From positions 1 to 60,877 of the forward strand of contig JBPCUN010000141.1 in NCBI GenBank assembly GCA_051011115.1: a stretch of DNA of 60,877 bases, read 5' to 3'. The stretch is from Profundicola sp051011115 (lineage in GTDB: Bacteria > Bacteroidota > Bacteroidia > Flavobacteriales > Weeksellaceae). This document shows, piece by piece, positions 32,096 through 40,641 of this stretch. The notes under the pieces were generated by a model. The model was given only the letters and a program-made list of their open reading frames with translations. It did not search any database and was not told where the DNA came from. A program made the translations under genes and the position numbers. Position 1 is the first letter of the stretch. Every line of letters starts with the position of its first letter.

Positions 32096-34306
32096 ATGAA
32101 TATGACAGAAGAGCAGATAGAATTAGAAAATAAAGAGATTGCTTTAAGGTATAAGCAAATGCTAAATGATACGTATCGTCACCTCACAGATGAGGATAAG
32201 GCACTGGTACGCAAGGCATTTGACTTGGCCGTAGATGCGCACAAAGAACAACGAAGAAAAACAGGTGAGCCTTATATTTATCATCCTATTGCTGTAGCCA
32301 AGATTGTTGCAGATGAGATTGGTTTAGGTGCTACGAGTATTGCCGCGGCCTTAATGCACGATGTAGTAGAAGACACAGACTATACTTTAGAAGACATAGA
32401 AGTTATTTTTGGAAAAAAAATAGCTAAAATCATTGACGGACTTACCAAAATTTCTGTTTTAAATAATCAGGAGCTTTCTATTCAGTCAGAAAACTTTAGA
32501 AAATTACTTCTTACTTTATCTGAAGATGTGCGTGTAATCATCATCAAGATAGCCGATAGGTTGCATAATATGCGTACCCTAGATTCTATGCCAGAGCATA
32601 AACAGTTGAAGATTGCTTCTGAAACCATTTATATATATGCTCCATTAGCACATAGAATGGGGTTATATAACATTAAATCTGAATTAGAAGATCTAAGTTT
32701 AAAGTATACAGCACCAGAGGAATACTTTAATATTGCTAAAAAATTAAAAGATACAGAAGAGGATAGGAAAAAATACATTCAAGAGTTTACAGAATTTGTT
32801 TCTGCCAAATTAGATGAGGAAGGGCTAAGCTATGAAATAAAGGGAAGACCTAAGTCGATTCATTCCATCAACAAAAAGATGAAATCGCAAGGTGTAGTAT
32901 TCGAAGAGGTTTTTGACAAATTTGCTATACGAATCATCTATAATTCTGATAGGAAAAATGAAAAATTCTTGGCCTGGAAGATCTATTCTCTTATTACGGA
33001 TGTTTATACCCCAAATCCTGCAAGATTACGTGATTGGATTACACACCCTAAATCAACAGGATATGAGTCTTTGCATACAACGGTAATGGGTCCAGATGGA
33101 AAATGGGTAGAGGTTCAAATCCGTTCTTCGAGAATGGATGAGATTGCAGAAAAAGGGATAGCAGCACATTATAAGTATAAAGAAAATTATAAGCTAGAGG
33201 ATTCTAAAGTAGATCAGTGGATTACCCAAGTAAGAGAAATTTTAGAAAATCAAGATTTACAGGATACAACAGAATTTATAGATAATTTTAAATTAAATCT
33301 TTATGCTAAAGAAATCTATGTATTTACTCCTCAAGGGGATATTATTTCTTTGCCTAAAGGCGCCTCATCTTTAGATTTTGCTTATGCTATCCATACCAAT
33401 GTGGGGGATACTTGCCTAGGAGCAAAAGTTAATGGTAAATTGGTGCCACTTAGTCATCAATTAAAAAGTGGTGACCAAGTGGAAATTATTACCTCAAAAA
33501 ATCAAAAGCCAAAGCAAGATTGGTTAGATTTTGTGATTACCAGTAGAGCAAAGTCAAAAATTAAGGCTGCCTTAAATGCAGAAATTAGAGAAAGGGCAGA
33601 AGAGGGTAAAGAAATTTTGGAACGTAAATTAAGGCATCTACGTACCAATTTAACAGAAAAAGTATTGAATGATATGGTTTCATTTTTTAAAGTGAAATCT
33701 TCTCAAACTTTGTTTTTACATGCAAAAGAAGGATTTATTTCAAATGCAGAATTAAAACGATTTGTAGACAGAAATACAGGCGTAAGTGGTTTCATTAATC
33801 GCTTTAGAAAAAGTACCCCTAAGGTGAAAGTTCCTATGGTTGATTCCACCGACAAAGTAGATTTAATTGTGTTTGGAAAAGATCATAAACGTTTAGAATA
33901 TACCCTCGCCAACTGTTGTAATCCTATTCCAGGGGACAAGGTTTTTGGTTTTACAACGGTGAGTAGAGGAATCAAGGTACATAAAACAACTTGCCCTAAT
34001 GCCGTAGAATTACAGGCAAATTATTCATATAGAATATTAGAAGCGCAATGGGTGGACTCTAGGGCACTAGATTTTAGAACCAAGTTAATTGTAGAGGGAA
34101 TCGATCGCATGGGACTTGTGAAAGATCTAACAGATGTATTATCTAGGAACTTGCACGTGGATATTAAGGGCATTAGCATTGCCTCTAATGATGGAGTGTT
34201 TAATGGAAATATAGATGTGATTATAAGTAATAAATCCCAATTAGAAACAGTGATGAATAGCATAAAAAAGGTGGAAGGTGTATCTAAGGTAAAACGCCAA
34301 GATTAA
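32096..34306 (+). CDS. Bifunctional (p)ppGpp synthetase/hydrolase (RelA/SpoT homolog)
   Basis: Controls the stringent response by making and degrading (p)ppGpp. The 736-residue protein has an N-terminal HD hydrolase domain (HDVVEDTDYTLED near 91 and HNMRTLDSMPEHK near 155). The synthetase domain follows (FDKFAIRIIYNSDR near 276, STGYESLHTT near 326), then TGS (IYVFTPQGDIISLPKG near 405) and ACT domains. The intact HD box suggests a Rel-type enzyme with both activities rather than a synthetase-only RelA. A promoter box for the fur-type gene lies six bases after the stop. Confidence 0.95.
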   Translation: MNMTEEQIELENKEIALRYKQMLNDTYRHLTDEDKALVRKAFDLAVDAHKEQRRKTGEPYIYHPIAVAKIVADEIGLGATSIAAALMHDVVEDTDYTLEDIEVIFGKKIAKIIDGLTKISVLNNQELSIQSENFRKLLLTLSEDVRVIIIKIADRLHNMRTLDSMPEHKQLKIASETIYIYAPLAHRMGLYNIKSELEDLSLKYTAPEEYFNIAKKLKDTEEDRKKYIQEFTEFVSAKLDEEGLSYEIKGRPKSIHSINKKMKSQGVVFEEVFDKFAIRIIYNSDRKNEKFLAWKIYSLITDVYTPNPARLRDWITHPKSTGYESLHTTVMGPDGKWVEVQIRSSRMDEIAEKGIAAHYKYKENYKLEDSKVDQWITQVREILENQDLQDTTEFIDNFKLNLYAKEIYVFTPQGDIISLPKGASSLDFAYAIHTNVGDTCLGAKVNGKLVPLSHQLKSGDQVEIITSKNQKPKQDWLDFVITSRAKSKIKAALNAEIRERAEEGKEILERKLRHLRTNLTEKVLNDMVSFFKVKSSQTLFLHAKEGFISNAELKRFVDRNTGVSGFINRFRKSTPKVKVPMVDSTDKVDLIVFGKDHKRLEYTLANCCNPIPGDKVFGFTTVSRGIKVHKTTCPNAVELQANYSYRILEAQWVDSRALDFRTKLIVEGIDRMGLVKDLTDVLSRNLHVDIKGISIASNDGVFNGNIDVIISNKSQLETVMNSIKKVEGVSKVKRQD

Positions 34307-34311
34307 TTCCC

Positions 34312-34319
34312 TATCTTTG
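34312..34319 (+). promoter_or_regulatory. Candidate -7 box TATCTTTG for the Fur-family gene
   Basis: TATCTTTG lies 26 bases before the ATG at 34345 and six bases after the upstream stop, so the regulator probably has its own transcript with a leader of about 20 bases. Confidence 0.5.
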
Positions 34320-34344
34320 TAATATATAATCAAGTAGAAATAGT

Positions 34345-34815
34345 ATGCAAGAGCGAGACCAAGAAAATACGCAAATACAAAAAAATGTAGCAATCGTAAA
34401 AGACGTGTTAACCAAGTTTTTGGATGAAAACAAACATCGCAAGACACCAGAACGTTATGCTATTTTAGAAGAAATATATACAGCTAATGATCATTTTGAT
34501 ATAGATGAATTGTATATTAGAATGAAGAATAAGAAATATAGGGTAAGTAGAGCAACGTTGTACAATACGATGGAACTTCTGATGGAAGCAAAATTAGTGC
34601 GTAAACATCAATTTGGTGATAATCAGGCACATTTTGAGAAAAGCTATTTTGATAAGCAGCATGACCATATTCTACTTACAGATACAGGTGAGGTGTTAGA
34701 GTTTTGTGATCCTAGAATCCAAACAATCAAGGATACGATAGAAGAAATCTTTGATATTAAAATAGAAAATCATTCGTTGTACTTTTATGGCACACGTAAT
34801 CCTAAAAATGCATAG
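34345..34815 (+). CDS. Fur-family transcriptional regulator, lacking zinc Cys pairs
   Basis: A 156-residue metal-responsive or peroxide-responsive repressor. The N-terminal winged helix is seen as YAILEEIYTANDHFDIDELYIRMKNKKYRVSRATLYNTMELLMEA. The dimer domain has QHDHILLTDTGEVLEF, where typical Fur has HHDH and CxxC pairs. The structural-zinc Cys pairs are missing (a single Cys near 113), so it may belong to a divergent Fur, Zur or PerR-like branch. The regulon cannot be told. Overlaps the OstA gene by eight bases. Confidence 0.88.
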   Translation: MQERDQENTQIQKNVAIVKDVLTKFLDENKHRKTPERYAILEEIYTANDHFDIDELYIRMKNKKYRVSRATLYNTMELLMEAKLVRKHQFGDNQAHFEKSYFDKQHDHILLTDTGEVLEFCDPRIQTIKDTIEEIFDIKIENHSLYFYGTRNPKNA

Positions 34816-36343
34816 ATTACTCTTTCTACTTGTTTTCTTACCATTGTGTTTAAATGCTCAAAAAGCACCTAAAAAAGAAAAAGTAAAACTGGTACATTCA
34901 GATAAAATTGAAAGTACTCCAGAGCTATTTGAGGGTAATCTATTCTATTCTGGTAAGGTTGTTTTTCAGCATCAAAATGGAACTATCAAGGCAGATACGA
35001 TCGTAGTATATCAGAAAGAAAAAACTTTAAAAGCTTTCTCAAATGTAATCTTTACGGCAGACAATAATGAATTGACGGCAGAAGAAGTGGTATATAATGA
35101 TAATACTGAAATTGCTACAGCACTTGGTGATGTGGTTTTACGTGATGCTGAACAAACTTTATATACGGATAAATTAGAATATAATAGAAAAACAAATAAA
35201 GCATATTATAATACAGGTGGCACCATAGTCTCAGAAGAAAGCACCATAAGCAGTCAAGTAGGTATCTATGATTTAACTACTAAAAATAATACATTTGAGG
35301 GTGATGTTCGAGTTACAAATAAGGATTACTATATAGAGGGAAAGAACATTGTACACTCAGCCAACGGTGATTATATGGAGTTTAATGAAGAGACTTATAT
35401 TCAAAACCGCAAAAACCCAAATCAATATATAAAAACTACCAAAGGGCGCTACTACTTAGGTAGAAAAGAAGCTTATCTTAAAAATAGATCATCCGTTTAT
35501 AGCGATGGAACCATATTGACGGCAGACGATTTATACTTTAATCAAAATACTGGTTATGGTAAAGGTGTGGGTGATGTAATCATTGATAATCCAGAAGATC
35601 AACAATATATAAGAGGTGGCTTTGGAGAATTCTTTAAAGAAAAGGACTCAGCTTTTGTGACACAGAAGGCTTATGCTGTAAAAGTGTTTGAAAAAGATTC
35701 ATTTTACTTGCACGCAGATACTTTAATGTCTACCAAACGATTAGATAAGGGTTTGATAAGAGCTTATCACGGTGCCAAATATTTCAAAAGCAACTTACAA
35801 GGGAAGGCTGATTCTATAGCATTCTCTGAAGCAAGTGGTGAGATGAGGTTTTTTAGTGATCCTGTGATTTGGAGTGGTTTTCGACAGATAACAGGAGATA
35901 CGATTGTCGTATATTCAAATGTGGTTGCAGAGCGTTTAGACTCAGTAATGATTTATCAAAATGCATTTGCCATCTCAAAAACAGATTCAATAACCGAGAA
36001 TCAGTTTCATCAACTGAAAAGTAAAAGAATGCTAGGTCTATTTGTGAATGAACAATTAGATTGGGTGCAGGCAGAAGGAAATGCACAATCGTTGGTGTAT
36101 GTAGAAGATGATAAGGAGAAAACACCAGGAATGCCCAAAGATTTGATTGGAATCAATCGTTCTGATTGTGGTATTATTGAGGCAGACTTTGAGCAAAGAG
36201 AAGTCAATGTAATATCTTGTAGAATCAAGGCGAAATCAAAACTTTATCCTCCTAGTAAAATGCCCAGTGAAGAACGTAAACTACCAGGATTTATCTGGCG
36301 AGAGAGCGAACGACCGTTGGTGTGGCAGGATATATTTCTATAA
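34808..36343 (+). CDS. OstA-like protein (LPS transport, LptA/OstA N-terminal family)
   Basis: A 511-residue exported protein of the Bacteroidota OstA-like family, related to the periplasmic lipopolysaccharide bridge LptA and the N-domain of LptD. The signal peptide (LLFLLVFLPLCLNA) starts at ATG 34808; an earlier ATG at 34787 would add seven residues inside the Fur gene. The rest is beta-rich with repeated short lines such as YSGKVVFQHQNGTIKADTIVVYQKEKTLKAFSNV, the jelly-roll pattern. The overlap with the Fur-family gene implies co-translation. Three bases separate its stop from the convergent MFS gene. Confidence 0.85.
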   Translation: MHRLLFLLVFLPLCLNAQKAPKKEKVKLVHSDKIESTPELFEGNLFYSGKVVFQHQNGTIKADTIVVYQKEKTLKAFSNVIFTADNNELTAEEVVYNDNTEIATALGDVVLRDAEQTLYTDKLEYNRKTNKAYYNTGGTIVSEESTISSQVGIYDLTTKNNTFEGDVRVTNKDYYIEGKNIVHSANGDYMEFNEETYIQNRKNPNQYIKTTKGRYYLGRKEAYLKNRSSVYSDGTILTADDLYFNQNTGYGKGVGDVIIDNPEDQQYIRGGFGEFFKEKDSAFVTQKAYAVKVFEKDSFYLHADTLMSTKRLDKGLIRAYHGAKYFKSNLQGKADSIAFSEASGEMRFFSDPVIWSGFRQITGDTIVVYSNVVAERLDSVMIYQNAFAISKTDSITENQFHQLKSKRMLGLFVNEQLDWVQAEGNAQSLVYVEDDKEKTPGMPKDLIGINRSDCGIIEADFEQREVNVISCRIKAKSKLYPPSKMPSEERKLPGFIWRESERPLVWQDIFL

Positions 36344-36346
36344 AAA

Positions 36347-37744
36347 CTATTTTGAACGTTTTGTTTTTAAGTTTTCACCGTCCAATACATGCAATTTTCT
36401 GAAAACTAAGGCAGATAAGATAGTGAGAAAACCAACTACGATAAAAGTTGCTTGAAACCCTCTATGTGAATCTCCGTGTGAAATCCATTCAGTTTCCTGC
36501 ATCGTTTGTAAAATCGTGAGGCCTATTGCAATTCCAAAACCAAGCGCTAGTTGTTGATTAACACTCAATAAACTATTACCACTGCTGTTTTGATGGGAGC
36601 GTAAATTTGATACCGTAATAGAGTTCATAGCAGTGAATTGTACAGCATTTAATACTCCCATCAGCAGTATTACTGGAATGTACCAATATATAGATGTGTC
36701 TATGCTCGGGATGGCTAAAGTTGCAATTAAAAAACCTAGTAGAATGGTGTTAAAAGTAAGAATCTTTCTATAACCAAAAGTATCTATAATTTTTACCACA
36801 AATGGTTTAGTAGTCAAAGATGCCAATGCCATGGGGGCTATAATCCAACCAGAAATAGAGGCCGATTTACCATACTCTAATTGAATCAATAAAGGTACAA
36901 GTAAAGGGATTGAGCTTATACCTAGTCTTGTTAATAAATTACCAATAATTCCTATTCTAAAAGTTCTGATTTCAAATAAATCTAAAGGGAATAACGGATT
37001 AGAATTTTTCTTTGCATGCTCGTAGTAGAAATAAAGCATTAAAAATCCCACAACGATGCAAATCGAGATTATTGTGAAACTACTTGAATGTCCTAGTAAT
37101 TCTAAACCAATGGAAAGCAAAATAGAGGCAGAACCAAAAATTAAAAATCCAATCACATCTAGCTTAGGAGAAGGCTCTTTATAATCAGGCATAAATTTTA
37201 AAGCAAATAAAATTCCGATTGCCCCCATAGGAATATTGATTAAAAATATCCAGTGCCAACTTACAATTTCTACTAAGTATCCACCAATTAATGGTCCTAA
37301 AATAGGACCTATTAATGCTGGCATAATAGCATAATTCATAGCCTCTACCAATTCATTCTTCGGGTAGGTTTTGATCATTGCCAATCTGCCAATGGGAGTC
37401 ATTAAAGCTCCACCTAGCCCTTGCACGACTCGGGATATATCTAATTGAATGAGTGAAGTAGATAAAGCGCAGAATAACGACCCAAGGCTAAAAATAAATA
37501 AAGCTAGAATAAAGATTCTTTTAGTTCCGTATTTATCTGCCAAAAAGCCACTTACAGGAATAAATAAAGCCAATGTAAGGACGTAGCTTACAATGGCAGA
37601 TTGCATATTATAGGTGGATTCGTTCAGATCAGCAGCTATCGCAGGTAAAGCCGTATTCAAAATCGTAGAATCAAGCATCTGCATAAAGATAGCAGTAGCT
37701 AGTAAAAAAGGCATGTATTTTTTTATCGTAGCTTGATCCTGCAT
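36347..37744 (-). CDS. MFS drug-resistance transporter (DHA2, EmrB/QacA type)
   Basis: A 465-residue proton-driven exporter with about 14 hydrophobic segments. It begins FLLATAIFMQMLDSTILNTALPAIA (motif D1 near residue 25) and has GFLADKYGTKRIFI (motif A, near 66) and the motif C region GPILGPLIGGYL (near 147). The C-terminal tail is polar. The substrate is unknown. It sits 15 bases after the 68-residue protein gene and reads in the same direction as the LuxC-like reductase. Confidence 0.9.
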   Translation of the reverse strand: MQDQATIKKYMPFLLATAIFMQMLDSTILNTALPAIAADLNESTYNMQSAIVSYVLTLALFIPVSGFLADKYGTKRIFILALFIFSLGSLFCALSTSLIQLDISRVVQGLGGALMTPIGRLAMIKTYPKNELVEAMNYAIMPALIGPILGPLIGGYLVEIVSWHWIFLINIPMGAIGILFALKFMPDYKEPSPKLDVIGFLIFGSASILLSIGLELLGHSSSFTIISICIVVGFLMLYFYYEHAKKNSNPLFPLDLFEIRTFRIGIIGNLLTRLGISSIPLLVPLLIQLEYGKSASISGWIIAPMALASLTTKPFVVKIIDTFGYRKILTFNTILLGFLIATLAIPSIDTSIYWYIPVILLMGVLNAVQFTAMNSITVSNLRSHQNSSGNSLLSVNQQLALGFGIAIGLTILQTMQETEWISHGDSHRGFQATFIVVGFLTILSALVFRKLHVLDGENLKTKRSK

Positions 37745-37759
37745 CGCTTTACCTATAAA

Positions 37760-37966
37760 TTACTGACTCTCTAATCGTTTGATTAGCAATTCTAATGCTT
37801 GATTAGAATCTTCAGATTTTAGAGAACCACGTTTTTCTTTTAAACCTTGAATGGTTTCGTCTACGCTTTCCAAATTAATTCCATGAATGTCATCTACTAA
37901 ACGATCTACTACTTGATCTTTAAAATTAGCCAATTCTATTTGAGTTAAAATTTCTTGAATATCCAT
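37760..37966 (-). CDS. Conserved-looking 68-residue helical protein of unknown function
   Basis: An acidic, mostly helical small protein (EILTQIELANFKDQVVDRLVDD and NQALELLIKRLESQ) with no membrane segment or signal. It begins six bases after the reductase stop and ends 15 bases before the MFS gene, so all three appear to be on one transcript. I do not recognise it. Codon use and placement look like a real gene rather than chance. Confidence 0.6.
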   Translation of the reverse strand: MDIQEILTQIELANFKDQVVDRLVDDIHGINLESVDETIQGLKEKRGSLKSEDSNQALELLIKRLESQ

Positions 37967-37972
37967 AACATA

Positions 37973-39013
37973 CTATTTTAAATTTAATAACCATTTCATT
38001 GTATCAATATTATCTGCATAATCCCATAAATCTGGTTGTTGAGCCTTGCCAAATGGAATCATATTATCTTTTTTACCCACAACACATTGTATTTGTGAAT
38101 CATGAGTTTGTATAAAAGATTTAACCTCCCTATCATTCTCATATTCCTGATAATAAATGGTAGAAATAGGAGAAAATAAGCTGTCATCTTTCTTAACAAT
38201 AACAAAGCCATTCTCTACAAAATCTAGGCCTTTCATCAAATAAATAGCTTTATGGTAGTCATAGTTATTCGCATATTTATGGTGGTTGATGATATCTGCC
38301 CATGGATAAAGTGCCTTAAATATCTTATCCATATCATATCCCTTAGGTATCATAAGTTTAGTAACATTTCTGCAACCTAATCCAAAATGACGTAGTATAT
38401 CCTCAGCTAAGTTTTTTAATTCATCTTCCGTTTCATTGCCTTCAATTACAGCTATAGAAGTTCTATTTTTTCTAATAATATGAGGTACTTTATCAAAGTA
38501 GGTTTCAAAATATCGTGCAGTATTATCACTTCCTGTAGCTATTACTGCGTCATATCCTTTGAGTTGTTCTACGAATGCGATCTGTTCCTTAAAATTAGGC
38601 TCTATATTCGTAAGTTGTTTTAAAACATAGCGAATCAGAACTTCATCATTGCTAGAAGGTTTAATCAAGGCCTTATGTCCACTCATCAGAACACATAAAA
38701 TATCATGAAAACCTACCATGGGGATGTTTCCTGCTGTAACAATTCCTATACTCTGAGGCGTAATGTCATGAGGTATATTATATGCCGCCAGCCAATTTTC
38801 TATGTTTTCTCTTGTCAAGCCTTGAGCCCAAGAGGCAAGGGCATATAATTGATTCTCTATGGTAAACCAACCATTTTTAGCCTTTGCTTGCTGTAAAACC
38901 TGATTAAATTCTTGTTGATTTATATCTTGACTATCTTTATCAAAATTATTTATGAATGATTCTAAATTGTTACCTAAATTAGAAAATGCGATGATCCTTT
39001 GAGATATTTGCAT
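37973..39013 (-). CDS. Acyl-CoA reductase (LuxC-like)
   Basis: A 346-residue cytoplasmic protein of the LuxC/acyl-CoA reductase family, aldehyde dehydrogenase-like. The lines IGIVTAGNIPMVGFHDILCVLMSGHKALIKPSSNDE and the Cys-containing HFGLGCRNVTKL (catalytic Cys near 198) are seen, with the KDN-type end. It may reduce fatty acyl-CoA or acyl-ACP to aldehyde; the natural substrate is unknown. It is divergent from a ferredoxin gene with a 40-base gap, and the pair serC/serA follows. This neighbourhood is often kept in flavobacteria. Confidence 0.82.
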   Translation of the reverse strand: MQISQRIIAFSNLGNNLESFINNFDKDSQDINQQEFNQVLQQAKAKNGWFTIENQLYALASWAQGLTRENIENWLAAYNIPHDITPQSIGIVTAGNIPMVGFHDILCVLMSGHKALIKPSSNDEVLIRYVLKQLTNIEPNFKEQIAFVEQLKGYDAVIATGSDNTARYFETYFDKVPHIIRKNRTSIAVIEGNETEDELKNLAEDILRHFGLGCRNVTKLMIPKGYDMDKIFKALYPWADIINHHKYANNYDYHKAIYLMKGLDFVENGFVIVKKDDSLFSPISTIYYQEYENDREVKSFIQTHDSQIQCVVGKKDNMIPFGKAQQPDLWDYADNIDTMKWLLNLK

Positions 39014-39023
39014 ATTTAATGAT

Positions 39024-39041
39024 TAAATTTGTACAAATCTA
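39024..39041. promoter_or_regulatory. Facing -7 boxes between LuxC-like and ferredoxin genes
   Basis: Rightward TAAATTTG at 39024-39031 and leftward TAGATTTG at 39034-39041 face each other with two bases between. Predicted starts lie inside or beside each other's box; leaders would be about 15 bases in both directions. Confidence 0.45.
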
Positions 39042-39053
39042 ATACAAAGAATT

Positions 39054-39401
39054 ATGGCAATCAAAATAACAGATGAATGTATTAATTGCGGAGCCTGTGA
39101 ACCAGAATGTCCAAATAATGCTATATATGAAGGAGCTATGGATTGGAGATTTGCTGATGGCACAGATCTTACTGGTTATGTAGTAGGTAGAAACGGTCAT
39201 TCCGCAGAGGCAGATGAACCTCAAGAACCGATTAGTGATGAAGTTTATTTTATAGTTGCAGATAAATGTACAGAATGTAAAGGTTTTCATGATGAACCAC
39301 AATGTGCAGCCGTATGTCCAGTAGATTGTTGTGTACCAGACGAAAACAATGAGGAAACAGAAGAAGAATTATTAGAGAAAAAAGCAATGATGCATCTTTA
39401 A
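39054..39401 (+). CDS. 2[4Fe-4S] ferredoxin, Alvin type
   Basis: A 115-residue electron carrier. The first cluster motif is CINCGACEPEC plus P-N-N (CxxCxxCxxxC) and the second is CTECKGFHDEPQCAAVC, where eight residues separate the second and third Cys (the Alvin-type insertion); a C-terminal tail of about 27 residues follows. It probably takes electrons for a reductase or oxidoreductase; its place beside the acyl-CoA reductase gene suggests a partner, but divergent transcription leaves this open. Confidence 0.93.
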   Translation: MAIKITDECINCGACEPECPNNAIYEGAMDWRFADGTDLTGYVVGRNGHSAEADEPQEPISDEVYFIVADKCTECKGFHDEPQCAAVCPVDCCVPDENNEETEEELLEKKAMMHL

Positions 39402-39427
39402 TATTATTCATTCTAAATTATATAACA

Positions 39428-39458
39428 AACCATCAAGCCTTGCGTTTGGTGGTTTTTT
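39428..39458 (+). terminator. Terminator after the ferredoxin gene
   Basis: AACCATCAAGC (39428-39438) pairs with GTTTGGTGGTT (39444-39454) over eleven positions with two G-T pairs, loop CTTGC, and six T follow. Confidence 0.85.
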
Positions 39459-39499
39459 AATTTTCTACATTTACAGTATCAATAAGTGCTTATAATTTT

Positions 39500-40564
39500 A
39501 TGAAAAAACATAACTTTTCTGCCGGTCCATGTATTTTACCTCAAGAAGTTTTTCAAAAAGCTTCAGAGTCTGTTTTAGATTATGAGGGGATAGGATTATC
39601 CATATTAGAAATATCACATAGAAGTCAAGAATTTACAAACATCTATGAATCGGCTCAAAATCTAGTAAAGAAATTGCTGAAATTAGAGGATAAGTTTGAG
39701 GTGTTTTTCTTACAAGGGGGGGCAAGTTTGCAATTTGCTATGGTTCCATACAATCTAATGCCATTGAATAATGGCAGGGCAATTTATTTAGATACAGGGG
39801 CTTGGGCAAATAAGGCAATCAAAGAAGCACGAAAATTTGGGAAAGTGGAAGCGATAAAAGATGAGTCTTACAAAACTATCCCTAGCAACTTTCAAATAGA
39901 TTCCAACGCAGCGTATTTTCACTGTACATCAAATAATACCATTTACGGAACGCAGATGAAGGACTTCCCAGCATCAGAAATTCCTATGGTTTGTGATATG
40001 TCTTCTGATATTTTTAGCAGGGTATTAGACTACAATCAATTTGATGTAATTTATGCTGGAGCTCAAAAGAATATAGGACCCGCAGGGTCTACTTTAGTCA
40101 TTGTAAACAAAGATATATTAGGCAAAACGGGTAGAGATATTCCCTCTTATCTAGATTATCAACAGCATATAGATAAAAAAGGTATTTATAATACGGCACC
40201 CGTATTTTCTATCTATGTTGCCATACTCAATCTTCAATGGTTAGAACGTCAGGGAGGAATCGAAGCCCTAGAAATCTTAAACAAGCAAAAATCTATTATG
40301 TTATACAACGAAATCGATAGGAACACGATGTTTGAAGGTTTTGCGTGTAAAGAGGATAGATCTATAATGAATGTAACTTTCACGTTAAATAATGAAAGTT
40401 TAAAAGATGATTTTGATAAATTTTGGCAAGAAGCTGGCATTAGTGGATTAAATGGTCATCGCAGTGTGGGTGGCTATAGAGCAAGTATGTACAATGCTTT
40501 ACCAATAAGTAGCGTTCAAATTCTTGTAGATTGTATGCAACAATTTGAAAGAAGATTTAAATAA
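39500..40564 (+). CDS. serC: Phosphoserine aminotransferase
   Basis: Makes 3-phosphoserine from 3-phosphohydroxypyruvate and glutamate (PLP-dependent). The 354-residue protein begins HNFSAGPCILPQEVFQ, has the PLP Lys motif YAGAQKNIGPAG (near 191) and SHRSQEF (phosphate-binding). The length fits bacterial SerC. serA follows 77 bases on with its own promoter box. The phosphatase SerB is not in the window. Confidence 0.95.
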   Translation: MKKHNFSAGPCILPQEVFQKASESVLDYEGIGLSILEISHRSQEFTNIYESAQNLVKKLLKLEDKFEVFFLQGGASLQFAMVPYNLMPLNNGRAIYLDTGAWANKAIKEARKFGKVEAIKDESYKTIPSNFQIDSNAAYFHCTSNNTIYGTQMKDFPASEIPMVCDMSSDIFSRVLDYNQFDVIYAGAQKNIGPAGSTLVIVNKDILGKTGRDIPSYLDYQQHIDKKGIYNTAPVFSIYVAILNLQWLERQGGIEALEILNKQKSIMLYNEIDRNTMFEGFACKEDRSIMNVTFTLNNESLKDDFDKFWQEAGISGLNGHRSVGGYRASMYNALPISSVQILVDCMQQFERRFK

Positions 40565-40600
40565 TATATAACCATAGGGAAACTAATTCTTTCCTTTAAA

Positions 40601-40620
40601 CACAAATTTTTACTTTTGTG
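40601..40620 (+). promoter_or_regulatory. Candidate serA promoter within an inverted repeat
   Basis: TACTTTTG at 40611-40618 fits TAnnTTTG and lies 23 bases before the serA ATG. It is enclosed by CACAAA (40601-40606) and TTTGTG (40615-40620), a six-base inverted repeat overlapping the box, so a repressor site is possible. Confidence 0.4.
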
Positions 40621-40641
40621 CTCAAATTTTAAAAGTTCTGA

